Shown here in pieces: positions 34,588-42,589 of a stretch of DNA of 64,000 bases. A model generated the notes under the pieces. That model saw only the letters and a program-made list of their open reading frames with translations. It made no database searches and was not told the origin of the DNA. Made by a program: the position numbers and the translations under genes. Every line of letters starts with the position of its first letter. Position 1 is the stretch's first letter. This DNA is from CATOSP01 sp965237775 (GTDB lineage Bacteria > Chloroflexota > Dehalococcoidia > Lucifugimonadales > UBA3495): assembly GCA_965237775.1 (NCBI GenBank), contig OZ250155.1, positions 3,906,001 to 3,970,000 of the forward strand, in the 5' to 3' direction.

Positions 34588-36027
34588 ATGGGAAACCGTA
34601 ATATCGAACAGATAGCGCACCTCATGCGCCGGGCTGGTTTCGGCGCGACCCGCGACCAACTGGAGGAATTCGCCGTAAGGGGTTACAAGGCCACGGTTGA
34701 GGAGTTGCTTGACCAGTCCCATGAGCAAAGGATGGGAGACGACGTAATCCGCCGCTTTCACCCGGAGCTTTCGGGGATGATGGGCCCCCAAGCCTCCGGC
34801 GAGAATTGGCTCTACCGCATGGCCACCACCTCCACGCCGCTCCGGGAAAAGGTCTCCCTTTTCTGGCACGGCATATTCGCCACCGGATACCCCAAGGTAA
34901 TCCACGGCAAGGCCCTCTCAGACCAGGTCCGAATGTTCCGCCGCTACGGCATGGCCAGCTTCCGGGACCTGCTGCTGGAACTCGCCAAAGACCCGGCGAT
35001 GATCATCTGGTTGGACAACCAGGACAACCACAAGGACGCCATCAACGAGAATTTCGGCCGCGAGTTGCTGGAACTGTTCTCCATGGGCGTCGGCAACTAC
35101 ACCGAACAGGACATCAAGGAGTGCGCCCGCGCCTTCACGGGCTGGACCCTGGGCAACCGGGAATACATGGAGTTGCGCTCCATGCGGGACTCGGACTGGC
35201 CCTATGGCCGGATCTCCTGGCATTTCGAGTTCAACGAAGAAGACCACGACGACGGCGAGAAAGAATTTTTGGGACAGCGCGGCCACTTAAACGGCGAGGA
35301 CGTGGTCGGCATCATCTGCCAACAGGAAGCCACGGCGAGGTTTATCGCCCGCCACATGTACAGCTTCTTCGTTGCCGATGAGCCCCCGGTCCCTGAGTGG
35401 CCCTACGTCGAGCCAGCCGACCCGGCGGCCATCGACCTGCTGGCCAAGACCTACTTCGAGAGTAACTACGACATCTCCGCGATGCTGCGGGTGTTGTTCA
35501 ACTCCGAGTTTTTCAAGGCTCAAGGTTCCTGGTACCGCAAGGTCAAGAGCCCAGTGGAACTGGTGGCCGGGGTCCTGCGGCTGACCTCCGAATTCGACCG
35601 CCCACGTAAGGAAATTCTGGACCGGTACCAGCAGGCGGTATTCATGGGCCAATACCTGAACAACCCTCCCAGCGTCGAAGGCTGGCATCAGGGCACCGAT
35701 TGGATCGACACCGGCTCACTGGTCGAGAGGATCAATTTCTCCTCCCAGCAGTTGGGGGACGTCAACCGGCCCGGAGTCCAGACCATGATCTACCGGATTG
35801 AGGCTGCCGGGGTGTCGCTGGACTCCTCGGAGAGCTTGGTGGACGCGTGCCTCGACCAGATCGGAGCGATCTCCGTTTCCGAGGATACCAGGCAGGAACT
35901 CGTTAATTTCGCGTCCTCGGTAGGCTCCAGCGGAGTACGGAGCGGTCGCCTCGACCAAGCTGGACGCCAGCGCATTGCCGAAGTGATCCAGATGGTCGCA
36001 TCGACCCAGGAATTCCAGCGCGCATAG
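34588..36027 (+). CDS. DUF1800 protein, module B
   Basis: The 479-residue protein starts at ATG 34588 behind GGAGGGG. It is clearly paralogous to the module A DUF1800: LMRRAGFGATRDQLE, LFWHGIFATG, WLDNQDNHKDAINENFG, RELLELFSMGVGNYTEQDI, RAFTGWT and NNPPSVEGWHQGTDWID. No signal peptide is seen. It is 36 bp from the NHL gene. The function of the family is not known; the fixed partnership with DUF1501 suggests that the two act on the same substrate or form a complex. Confidence 0.9.
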   Translation: MGNRNIEQIAHLMRRAGFGATRDQLEEFAVRGYKATVEELLDQSHEQRMGDDVIRRFHPELSGMMGPQASGENWLYRMATTSTPLREKVSLFWHGIFATGYPKVIHGKALSDQVRMFRRYGMASFRDLLLELAKDPAMIIWLDNQDNHKDAINENFGRELLELFSMGVGNYTEQDIKECARAFTGWTLGNREYMELRSMRDSDWPYGRISWHFEFNEEDHDDGEKEFLGQRGHLNGEDVVGIICQQEATARFIARHMYSFFVADEPPVPEWPYVEPADPAAIDLLAKTYFESNYDISAMLRVLFNSEFFKAQGSWYRKVKSPVELVAGVLRLTSEFDRPRKEILDRYQQAVFMGQYLNNPPSVEGWHQGTDWIDTGSLVERINFSSQQLGDVNRPGVQTMIYRIEAAGVSLDSSESLVDACLDQIGAISVSEDTRQELVNFASSVGSSGVRSGRLDQAGRQRIAEVIQMVASTQEFQRA

Positions 36028-36063
36028 CGCGCCTACCCTATCAAAAAACTGGCAGGGAAGACG

Positions 36064-37092
36064 ATGACCACCGCGCAAGGCAAGACTAAGACCAAATTCC
36101 TCGAATACCTGCGCACCGTGGGGATGACCACCATGGAAGGCCGGGGTTTCTACTACCCCACCGACACCGCCATCGGCCCCAACGGGCGTATGTACGTCAC
36201 CAACAAGTCGCTGGAAAGCGTCGTACGAGGTGTCCGCGTCACGGTGTGCGACCTCGATAGCGAATACTACGGCACCTTCGGTTTCTTTGGCCAAGATGAA
36301 GGTCAGCTAATCTGGCCTTCCGCCTGCACTGCCGACGACCAGGGGCGAGTGTACGTCAGCGACGAGTATACGCATAAGGTCTCGGTCTTCGACGACGAAG
36401 GCCATTTCATCACCCGGTGGGGCCAACACGGCTCCGCTGAAGGAGAGTTGGATACGCCCTCGGGGTTGGCCCTGGACAGCGCGGGCAACCTGTACGTCGC
36501 CGACACCTACAACCACAGGGTACAGAAGTTCACCCTCGAAGGCCTCCTCCTCCTGAGTTTCGGACGGCAGGGTGACGGAGCGGGCGAGTTCGACATGCCC
36601 TGGGGACTGGCCATCGACGCCAACGACCAGGTGTACGTTGCGGACTGGCGAAATGACCGCATCCAGAAGTTCTCCCAGGACGGCATCCACCTTGCATCCT
36701 TTGGCGCGCCGGGACGCGGAGCCGGAGAGTTCTCCCGCCCGTCAGGAGTCGCCGTGGATGGCGAGGGCTACATCTACGTGGCGGACTGGGGCAACGAGCG
36801 TGTGCAAGTGTTGGACCAGGATGGACAGTCCGTTCAGATTCTACGCGGCGAGGCAACCCTCTCGGAATGGGCCGCCAACTTCCTGAAGATTAACGAGGAA
36901 GAGGGCGCCGCCCGGTCCAGGGCCAACTTGGAACCTGAAATAGAATACTTCGTCGACGAGCCCCACGAGGAATCTTCCCATATCGAAAAACTATTTTGGT
37001 CTCCGGTGTCGGTCAAGCTAGACCCCGCCGGAAACCTCTACGTGATTGAGAGCAATCGCCATAGAATCCAGGTCTACAAGCCTGGCGCTTAG
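36064..37092 (+). CDS. NHL-repeat beta-propeller protein, module B
   Basis: The 342-residue protein starts at ATG 36064 after CAGGGAAG. It has at least five NHL repeats (for example GELDTPSGLALDSAGNLYVADTYNHRVQ split over 135-160). A non-repeat insertion (about 260-300, with LSEWAANFLKINEEEGAARS) precedes the last blade, as in the module A paralog. The first residues are basic. No signal peptide is seen. It is followed 5 bp later by the DUF1501 gene, so translation is likely coupled. Confidence 0.85.
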   Translation: MTTAQGKTKTKFLEYLRTVGMTTMEGRGFYYPTDTAIGPNGRMYVTNKSLESVVRGVRVTVCDLDSEYYGTFGFFGQDEGQLIWPSACTADDQGRVYVSDEYTHKVSVFDDEGHFITRWGQHGSAEGELDTPSGLALDSAGNLYVADTYNHRVQKFTLEGLLLLSFGRQGDGAGEFDMPWGLAIDANDQVYVADWRNDRIQKFSQDGIHLASFGAPGRGAGEFSRPSGVAVDGEGYIYVADWGNERVQVLDQDGQSVQILRGEATLSEWAANFLKINEEEGAARSRANLEPEIEYFVDEPHEESSHIEKLFWSPVSVKLDPAGNLYVIESNRHRIQVYKPGA

Positions 37093-37097
37093 GAGGA

Positions 37098-38231
37098 ATG
37101 ACCATGACTTCCATCAAGAGGGACCGGTCGGTAGTAGTCATCGAGCTTCAGGGAGGCAACGACGCCCTGAATACGGTGGTCCCGTACAACAACGGCCTGT
37201 ACTACGATTTCCGGCCCACCGTTGGCATCCCGCAGGATGAAGTAATCCGGGTACATGACGAGTTCGGCCTCAACCCCAGTATGGGACCCATCAAGCACCT
37301 ATGGGACCAGGGCAAGATCGGGGTCATTCCGGGGATAGGCTATCCCAGCCCCAACCGCTCCCACTTCCGTTCCAGGGACGTCTGGTACACCGCCGAGCCC
37401 GACAAGATCGGCGCCGAAGGCTGGCTGGGAGCAACGGTCCGCGACCTGGATGCCAGCGCGGAAAACGTCTTGACCGGCGTGAACTTTGGGCGGGCTCTTC
37501 CCAGGGCGATGGTGTCCAAGGGCGTCCCCGTAGCGTCGGTGGGCAACCTTGAGACCTACGGCTTGCTGCCCAACATGCAAGATGAAACGGCCCGGAGGCA
37601 GGCGCTGGAGTCCTTTAGCCGCATCTACGGGCCGTCTCAGGCCAAGGACGCGGTGGCGCAGGTGCTCGGTCAGACCGGGACCAACGCCCTCAGGGGCGCG
37701 GACACGCTGCGGACCGCGCCGGTGAAGTATTCCTCAGACGTCGAGTATGCCGACAGCCCCATTGCCGGTGCGCTCAGGAATATCGCACAGGTGATGTCCG
37801 CCGACCTGGGCACGCGCATCTACTACGCCCAGCACGGCAGCTTCGATACACACAGCAACGAGAGGCCAGCCCACGCCAAGCTCTGGACCGACGTATCCGC
37901 GGCCATCGCCGACTTCACCCAGGACCTGGAAGAGCACGGCTTGTTCGACGACACCCTGATCCTGGTCTGGTCCGAGTTCGGACGGAGGATCCGGGACAAC
38001 GGCGCGGGAACGGACCACGGTTCGGGCGGGGTCGCTTTTGTGATCGGCGGCTCGGTCAATGGGGGCTTCTACGGAGAGTTCCCGTCACTGCGGCCAGAAG
38101 ACCAGTCCGAAGGGGACCTCCACTTCACCAATGACTTCCGCTCAACCTACGCAACCATCCTGGACAAGTGGCTGGGCCTCGACCCACAACCCATAGTCCA
38201 CGGCAACTTCGAGCAATTCGCCTTCGTGTAA
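37098..38231 (+). CDS. DUF1501 protein, module B
   Basis: The 377-residue protein starts at ATG 37098 behind AGGAGGA. It shares VIELQGGNDALNTVVPYNN, SPNRSHFRSRDVWYT, QHGSFDTHSNE and SEFGRRIRDNGAGTDHGSGGVAFVIGG with the module A protein. The last stretch holds a likely metal-binding Asp-His pair. As in module A, it has no Tat signal, in contrast to most DUF1501 proteins known to the annotator. A terminator-like hairpin follows at 38250-38277. Confidence 0.9.
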   Translation: MTMTSIKRDRSVVVIELQGGNDALNTVVPYNNGLYYDFRPTVGIPQDEVIRVHDEFGLNPSMGPIKHLWDQGKIGVIPGIGYPSPNRSHFRSRDVWYTAEPDKIGAEGWLGATVRDLDASAENVLTGVNFGRALPRAMVSKGVPVASVGNLETYGLLPNMQDETARRQALESFSRIYGPSQAKDAVAQVLGQTGTNALRGADTLRTAPVKYSSDVEYADSPIAGALRNIAQVMSADLGTRIYYAQHGSFDTHSNERPAHAKLWTDVSAAIADFTQDLEEHGLFDDTLILVWSEFGRRIRDNGAGTDHGSGGVAFVIGGSVNGGFYGEFPSLRPEDQSEGDLHFTNDFRSTYATILDKWLGLDPQPIVHGNFEQFAFV

Positions 38232-38249
38232 GTTCGTGTAAGATTGAAC

Positions 38250-38277
38250 GCGCCTTCGGGTTGATGCCCGGAGGCGC
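38250..38277 (+). terminator. Terminator hairpin after module B
   Basis: The 11-bp stem GCGCCTTCGGG / CCCGGAGGCGC has one G-T wobble and a 6-nt loop. Confidence 0.6.
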
Positions 38278-38322
38278 ACTACTCTTCCGGCGGGCTCTCA
38301 ACCTCGATGGACGACCGACAGG

Positions 38323-38541
38323 ATGACGACCGAATCAGACAATCAGGTTGACGCCACCGCTATATGGCGTGCAATAGGACGTATCGAAGGCGATATCATT
38401 TCGCTCAAGGACGGCCAAGGCGAAATAAAAGCTGACTTGTGGGAAGTCAACCGTCGTGTCGACCGCCTGTTCTACGCCATCCTTGCGGTCGGCGGCGGGC
38501 TGTTCGTGGCCATCTTCGCCAGCCGCTTGATCGGCGGGTAA
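38323..38541 (+). CDS. Small tail-anchored protein of unknown function
   Basis: This 72-residue protein (ATG 38323) has a hydrophilic, probably coiled-coil N-terminal part (IWRAIGRIEGDIISLKDGQG) and a single C-terminal hydrophobic helix (about 50-68, LFYAILAVGGGLFVAIFA). The layout looks like phage or holin-associated XhlA-like and other tail-anchored coiled-coil proteins. It lies just after the module B hairpin and may belong to the same unit or be independent. No gene name can be given. Confidence 0.6.
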   Translation: MTTESDNQVDATAIWRAIGRIEGDIISLKDGQGEIKADLWEVNRRVDRLFYAILAVGGGLFVAIFASRLIGG

Positions 38542-38545
38542 TCCT

Positions 38546-38824
38546 CTAGGTTTGAGGCTCCTGGCCCACCGCCTCTAGTAGGGCATTGGCCAGAAGTCTA
38601 GCTTCCGTGTGGGTAATGAAGCTCAACACCGGCCAGAACCCAGCGTCCTGCAGAACGAGGCAGATCTTCTCCGCCTCCCCTTCTATCGCGGTGAATTGAC
38701 CTCCTTCCTCGTGTTCGCCAACCACGGCGAGAACGGTCCATTCACTGTCGTCGGGGGGAGTGCAGACTCCATGGTCTGTGAGATCGTACTCCCCGGTATA
38801 CAGGTTGTGCTTTTGGTATTGCAT
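38546..38824 (-). CDS. Hypothetical protein, 92 residues
   Basis: ATG 38824 is chosen because upstream sequence overlaps the LLM gene. The protein is soluble, with TVLAVVGEHEEGGQFTAIEGEAE and a C-terminal helix ITHTEARLLANALLEAVGQ. It resembles no family the annotator can name. It lies 23 bp after the LLM oxidoreductase stop on the same strand and 4 bp from the convergent tail-anchored gene, so it is likely cotranscribed with the LLM gene. Confidence 0.5.
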   Translation of the reverse strand: MQYQKHNLYTGEYDLTDHGVCTPPDDSEWTVLAVVGEHEEGGQFTAIEGEAEKICLVLQDAGFWPVLSFITHTEARLLANALLEAVGQEPQT

Positions 38825-38847
38825 CTGTTTCACCGCAGGTTTACCGG

Positions 38848-39699
38848 CTAGCGGACCAGAGCCTCCGCGATTCTTTCTAGCTGTTCTCCCATCTCCGTTT
38901 CGGTCTCGCAGGGCTCGCCCCACACGGAGACCCGGACCGCGCCCGCATTCAGGAAGTCTTCCACTTGCTGCCTGGTGGTGTCGGGTGGTTGGCCGAAAAT
39001 GGAGATCGTGATGGACTCCGGGTCGCGACCCCTCTCGGCGGCCAGAGCGTCTAGCATCTTTCGGCTTTCATCGATCTGGGCGGGCGCGACCCGTATCGGC
39101 AGCCAGCCGTCGCCCCAACGTGCAATACGCTGTAACACGTTGCGCGCGTTGCCACCCAGCAGGACCGGGGGATGAGGCTGTTGGACCGGCTTGGGATAGC
39201 AATAGACGGGCGGAAAGTCGTAGTAGCGGCCATGGAATTCCGCTTCGTCTTTGGTCCATAGCTCCTTGAGCGCCAGTACCGCCTCCCGCGTCTGGGTCCA
39301 GCGGTGGTCGAAGTCCCCGCCCATCATCTCGGTCTCTTCCCGGTTCCAACCTGCGCCGATCCCGAACAGGAACCTTCCTCCGCTGTAATGGTCGAGGGCT
39401 GCGACCTCCTTGGCCAGTATCAACGGGTTTCGCTCAGGGACCAGGGTTATCCCCGTTCCCAGCTTTATCTTGCTCGTAACCGCCGAGGCGCGAGAAAGGG
39501 CGATATAGGGGTCCGTGAAGTGGCGGTAAGTCCATGGGATATCCCCTCCGGTAGATGGGAAAGGGCTGCCGCTGCTGACCGGCAGGATCGGGTGTTCGTG
39601 GTACCACATGGACTCGAAACCCAGCTCTTCGGCCTTCTTTCCGATAAACGCCGGGTCGATGGTGTATGCTGGCAGGGGCACGACTATTCCAACGGCCAT
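38848..39699 (-). CDS. LLM-class flavin (probably F420-dependent) oxidoreductase
   Basis: The 283-residue protein starts at ATG 39699 after GGGAGAGA. It is a luciferase-like monooxygenase family TIM barrel, with VGIVVPLPAYTIDPAFIGKKAEELGFESMWYHEHPILP, ITSKIKLGTGITLVPERNPLILAKEVAALDHYSGGRFLFGIGAGWNREE written here only in part as GAGWNREE, and LLGGNARNVLQRIARWGDGW. The sequence matches the TIGR03619-type F420-dependent group by eye. The substrate is unknown. F420 use is typical of the family in Chloroflexota and Actinobacteria but is inferred. Confidence 0.85.
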   Translation of the reverse strand: MAVGIVVPLPAYTIDPAFIGKKAEELGFESMWYHEHPILPVSSGSPFPSTGGDIPWTYRHFTDPYIALSRASAVTSKIKLGTGITLVPERNPLILAKEVAALDHYSGGRFLFGIGAGWNREETEMMGGDFDHRWTQTREAVLALKELWTKDEAEFHGRYYDFPPVYCYPKPVQQPHPPVLLGGNARNVLQRIARWGDGWLPIRVAPAQIDESRKMLDALAAERGRDPESITISIFGQPPDTTRQQVEDFLNAGAVRVSVWGEPCETETEMGEQLERIAEALVR

Positions 39700-39730
39700 G
39701 TTTTCTCTCCCTCTTGTTTAGAGTCCATCT

Positions 39731-39823
39731 CCCGCTCTTGGCAGGCGAGCCAACCCCCGCTCTTCCCGGGGTTGCCAACCCCCGCTCTTGGCAGGTGCGC
39801 CAACCCCCGCTCATCCTGAGCGG
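39731..39823. repeat. Tandem 25-bp intergenic repeat
   Basis: Three units start GCCAACCCCCGCTC at 39749, 39774 and 39799, and a partial unit precedes them at 39731. The units diverge in their last 10 bp. They lie between the LLM and Rieske genes. There are no unique spacers, so this is not CRISPR. Confidence 0.7.
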
Positions 39824-39842
39824 AGCGCAGCGGAGTCGAAGG
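39807..39842. repeat. Dispersed intergenic repeat (reverse copy of the 2850 type)
   Basis: Read on the minus strand it starts CCTTCGACT and ends CTCAGGATGAGCGG, sharing both ends with 2850-2875. It overlaps the last tandem unit. Confidence 0.5.
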
Positions 39843-39861
39843 ACTTTCTAGTCTCTCAAAC

Positions 39862-41610
39862 TTAAGGCTCTCGGAAAATCTCCTCGCCGCGGTGGAGCCG
39901 CACCGCAATCTGGTAGGTCTGGTTCACAGCGCGGGGTGTTGGGGCGTGGGCCGCAAGGAACCGGGACATACCTATAAGAACGTGCCTTCCCGACTCAGTC
40001 CCCCGGCGGTCCTGGTACTGCCGGAACGCCGCGTCGACAATCTGGAACGAGTGAAACCCGGCATCTTCCATGAGCATTCCCCGGCCAAGCGCGGCCATCA
40101 GGGCGTCTGGATCTCCATCTCCGGTGATGTAACGCGAGACCAAGTTGGAGACCTCCTCCACCTGCTGCCGGACGTCCATCTGCTCGAACAGTTGTGCCAG
40201 AAGCTCATCTCCGGCCACCGGGCCGCTGCCGGTCTCCGGTATGCGTTGCGGAGGCATGTTCAGGAACCGGTCCAGGTAGATGCTCATGGCAACGTCGAAC
40301 ACGGCCCGCATGAGTTCCAATGATGGGGCCCGCTTCAACGCCTGGTGCAACGCATTGGCCGCGGTTAATGTGTTGTGGACCGTGTCCCAATCGTTGAATT
40401 CGTTGGAAATGTGAAAGTGGGCCATCCTGAGAAACGCGGCGTAGGACAGGGCCGAACCCAGGTCCTGGGCAGTAGCGCCGGACCGTACAGCGTCCTTGAT
40501 TCCGCCCACGATGTCGGTCGGAGAATCGCTGAGCATATCCCTGGGCAGGGCGTCGGCCCCGTCCCAAACCGCGCCGCCGCGCTGACCCTGCTCGAACAAG
40601 GTTGGCAGCTCCTCACGCGCCCGCCAGACCAGCGACGCCAGGTCTATCGGATGACGCCACGAACTAAGTTCCTGGCTCCTTCGGGCCCGGGCCATCCCGT
40701 GGACCAGGCTGGTCAGTGTCTGGCCTGCATGTTCCCAGCCGATGTGGTCCAGGAGTTCGAAGGCCTTGTTGGCGAAATCGACCACGTGTCCCGCATCCAA
40801 GTAGATATGGTCGGTGGCCGCGGCGAAGACCATGTCCGCTACGTCCCGCCGCGACAGTCCCAACTCGATGGCAGTGCGCAGGCAACGCTCGGCGGCGTCC
40901 TCGTCTCGGACATCGATGAAACCCCGGAACCATTGTTTGAAGACCTCGGGGCGGGTTTCTCCGGTCGGGAGCGGATCTACGACAAATCGAGGCGGCTTTC
41001 CGGCGCACTCGCGGGCAACGTGAAGCAAACCCTGAAAGAGGGCGACGGGGCGGTCGTCTTCGGCCAGCAGGGGGAGAATGTTCGCTGTTGAGGTGAGGAT
41101 GGTCATGGCGGGCCCCCAACCCGCCGAGGTATAGGTAGCGCCGAAGTCCGCCCCAATTCTCAAGGCTTCTCTATAGTCCGCCCCGGCGGCGTGAAGACCG
41201 AGCACTGACTTAGCGACCACCAGGCGGATGCTGTGCTCCAACCCGTCTCTGAGCCTGCCCGCCCAGTGCCCGGCCTCGTCCCGTTCGACGGGTTGCGGGT
41301 CCACCCAGACCTCGCCGTCGACCACCATTACGGGGAAGCTGCGGACATCGTCGGCGAAGGGGTTGAACGTGCCGCCGCTGGAGAGATCGAACCGGGCATG
41401 GTGCCAATGACAGGTCAGAATACCGTTGCTGACGCTGCCCCGGTCCAGCGGAAACCCCATGTGGGGACAGCGGTTGTCCACGGCATAAACCTGGCCCTCG
41501 TGGTACACCACGGCAATGGTGTGGCCCCCGCCGGTGACAACCCGGCACGCACCGTCCTTAAGCTCGTCCAAGGTCCCGGCCCTAATTTGTCCTTCAACCT
41601 TCGTGGCCAT
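39862..41610 (-). CDS. Rieske [2Fe-2S] domain fused to a large helical domain of unknown function
   Basis: The protein has 582 residues from ATG 41610, which has GAGGAGG 8 nt upstream (an in-frame start at 41655 lacks one). The N-terminal domain (1-110) is a complete Rieske fold: C48-P-H50-M-G-F-P-L and C67-H-W-H70-H-A-R-F-D bind the cluster. Residues about 115-582 are all-helical and contain repeated His-rich segments, including ATDHIYLDAGHVVDFANKA and LDHIGWEHAGQTL. This part may be related to questin-oxidase-like proteins, but that is a guess. It is not a ring-hydroxylating oxygenase alpha subunit, as no catalytic D-x2-H-x4-H mononuclear iron motif was found. Confidence 0.8.
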   Translation of the reverse strand: MATKVEGQIRAGTLDELKDGACRVVTGGGHTIAVVYHEGQVYAVDNRCPHMGFPLDRGSVSNGILTCHWHHARFDLSSGGTFNPFADDVRSFPVMVVDGEVWVDPQPVERDEAGHWAGRLRDGLEHSIRLVVAKSVLGLHAAGADYREALRIGADFGATYTSAGWGPAMTILTSTANILPLLAEDDRPVALFQGLLHVARECAGKPPRFVVDPLPTGETRPEVFKQWFRGFIDVRDEDAAERCLRTAIELGLSRRDVADMVFAAATDHIYLDAGHVVDFANKAFELLDHIGWEHAGQTLTSLVHGMARARRSQELSSWRHPIDLASLVWRAREELPTLFEQGQRGGAVWDGADALPRDMLSDSPTDIVGGIKDAVRSGATAQDLGSALSYAAFLRMAHFHISNEFNDWDTVHNTLTAANALHQALKRAPSLELMRAVFDVAMSIYLDRFLNMPPQRIPETGSGPVAGDELLAQLFEQMDVRQQVEEVSNLVSRYITGDGDPDALMAALGRGMLMEDAGFHSFQIVDAAFRQYQDRRGTESGRHVLIGMSRFLAAHAPTPRAVNQTYQIAVRLHRGEEIFREP

Positions 41611-41652
41611 AACGACCTCCTCAAGGTGTGAATCAGGAATAGGCGTGGAATC

Positions 41653-41670
41653 CATGGGGCTGGCCCCATG
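41653..41670. promoter_or_regulatory. 18-bp palindrome upstream of the Rieske gene
   Basis: CATGGGGC-TG-GCCCCATG has perfect 8-bp arms and lies 43 bp upstream of the start of the Rieske fusion gene. The arms are too close for a stable loop, so a protein-binding site is more likely than a hairpin. Confidence 0.4.
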
Positions 41671-41788
41671 ATTCTAGTCGGGCAGTCAAGCTTAACGCAA
41701 GGAGGGTTTGGCCCCATAGACACCCTGGATATGCCAGAACGCCCGGAACTCCCAGGCCCATGATGGACTGCCGGTCCCTCAACCTGAA

Positions 41789-41794
41789 TATAAT
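41789..41794 (+). promoter_or_regulatory. -10 box 6 nt upstream of a start codon (candidate leaderless transcript)
   Basis: TATAAT ends at 41794 and the ATG of the membrane protein is at 41801, which is the expected transcription start. The TG two bases before the box resembles an extended -10. Confidence 0.5.
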
Positions 41795-41800
41795 GGGGGC

Positions 41801-42535
41801 ATGTTTGATTCTCCTCACCGAAAGGCCGGCCTGCTCCTTCTGTTCACCGCCCTAGCCACCGTGGTCTCCGTTTTCGCCAGGGTGTCCGCCGACGCCGACC
41901 AGCCAACCCTGGCGGAATCGCTGGCAGCCATATCGGAAAATCAAGCGGCCTACATCGCCGGTGGGACCGCACGGTTCGTCTCCGGGGTCTCCCTTCTTCT
42001 GGCCGGATGGTTTCTCCGCGGGGTGTTGACCGTTCCAGGAAGGCCGGCTGTCCAGGTCACGTCATTTCTATTGATTGCATCGGGCGCGTTGACAGCGGTC
42101 TCCGGCGTGTCGGCGGTGGCCTTGAGCGCGATCTCCGGAGTATCGGCGGTGTCATTGGGCGCGGTCTCCAGCGTGTCGGCTCCTGACGTCACGGGTTCGA
42201 TCAACTCCGGGATGGTTCCTCCCATAATCCAGTTTTTGGCCGACCTGCGTTGGCTCACCGGAAAGGCGGGATTCACCGCGGCGGGCCTGGGACTGGCAGC
42301 GGCGGCCATGCCAATGTGGAAGTCGGCGGGCGCCTTCCGTATCGCCGCTCCCGCGTCGGCCGTCGTTGGCGTCGCCATGCTGTTTATCTGGGTAGACGCG
42401 GCAACTTTCATGCACCGGATTACCGGCCCCGCGTTCCTGGGGTGGACGATCGTCGTGGGATGTGTATTGCTGACTCGCCGGGAAGACCAACGCTCCCCCG
42501 AAGTCGAAGGCGTAATTGGCCTACGCCAGAGGTAG
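41801..42535 (+). CDS. Integral membrane protein, DUF4386-like
   Basis: The 244-residue protein has about six hydrophobic segments: 8-25, 52-75, 85-104, a long alanine/serine-rich one about 100-130, 155-170 and 180-225. Residues about 100-128 hold tandem repeats of S-G-V-S-A-V-x-L, which are reflected in a DNA repeat (about 42097-42180). The overall pattern resembles DUF4386 membrane proteins, with low confidence in the assignment. No enzymatic motif is seen. A TATAAT sits 6 nt before the ATG. Confidence 0.65.
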   Translation: MFDSPHRKAGLLLLFTALATVVSVFARVSADADQPTLAESLAAISENQAAYIAGGTARFVSGVSLLLAGWFLRGVLTVPGRPAVQVTSFLLIASGALTAVSGVSAVALSAISGVSAVSLGAVSSVSAPDVTGSINSGMVPPIIQFLADLRWLTGKAGFTAAGLGLAAAAMPMWKSAGAFRIAAPASAVVGVAMLFIWVDAATFMHRITGPAFLGWTIVVGCVLLTRREDQRSPEVEGVIGLRQR

Positions 42536-42577
42536 CGGCGTAACGATTCCATACAGAGGTCCAAACGGCCAGATTGG

Positions 42578-42583
42578 TATAAT
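42578..42583 (+). promoter_or_regulatory. Extended -10 box directly upstream of a start codon (candidate leaderless transcript)
   Basis: T-G-G-TATAAT ends 6 nt before the ATG at 42590, with TG in the extended -10 position and no Shine-Dalgarno sequence. Confidence 0.5.
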
Positions 42584-42589
42584 GGGTAG

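Noticed and set aside
39731..39823. Possible CRISPR array
   Set aside because: The 25-bp units are contiguous, diverge from each other and have no unique spacers; no cas genes are near.
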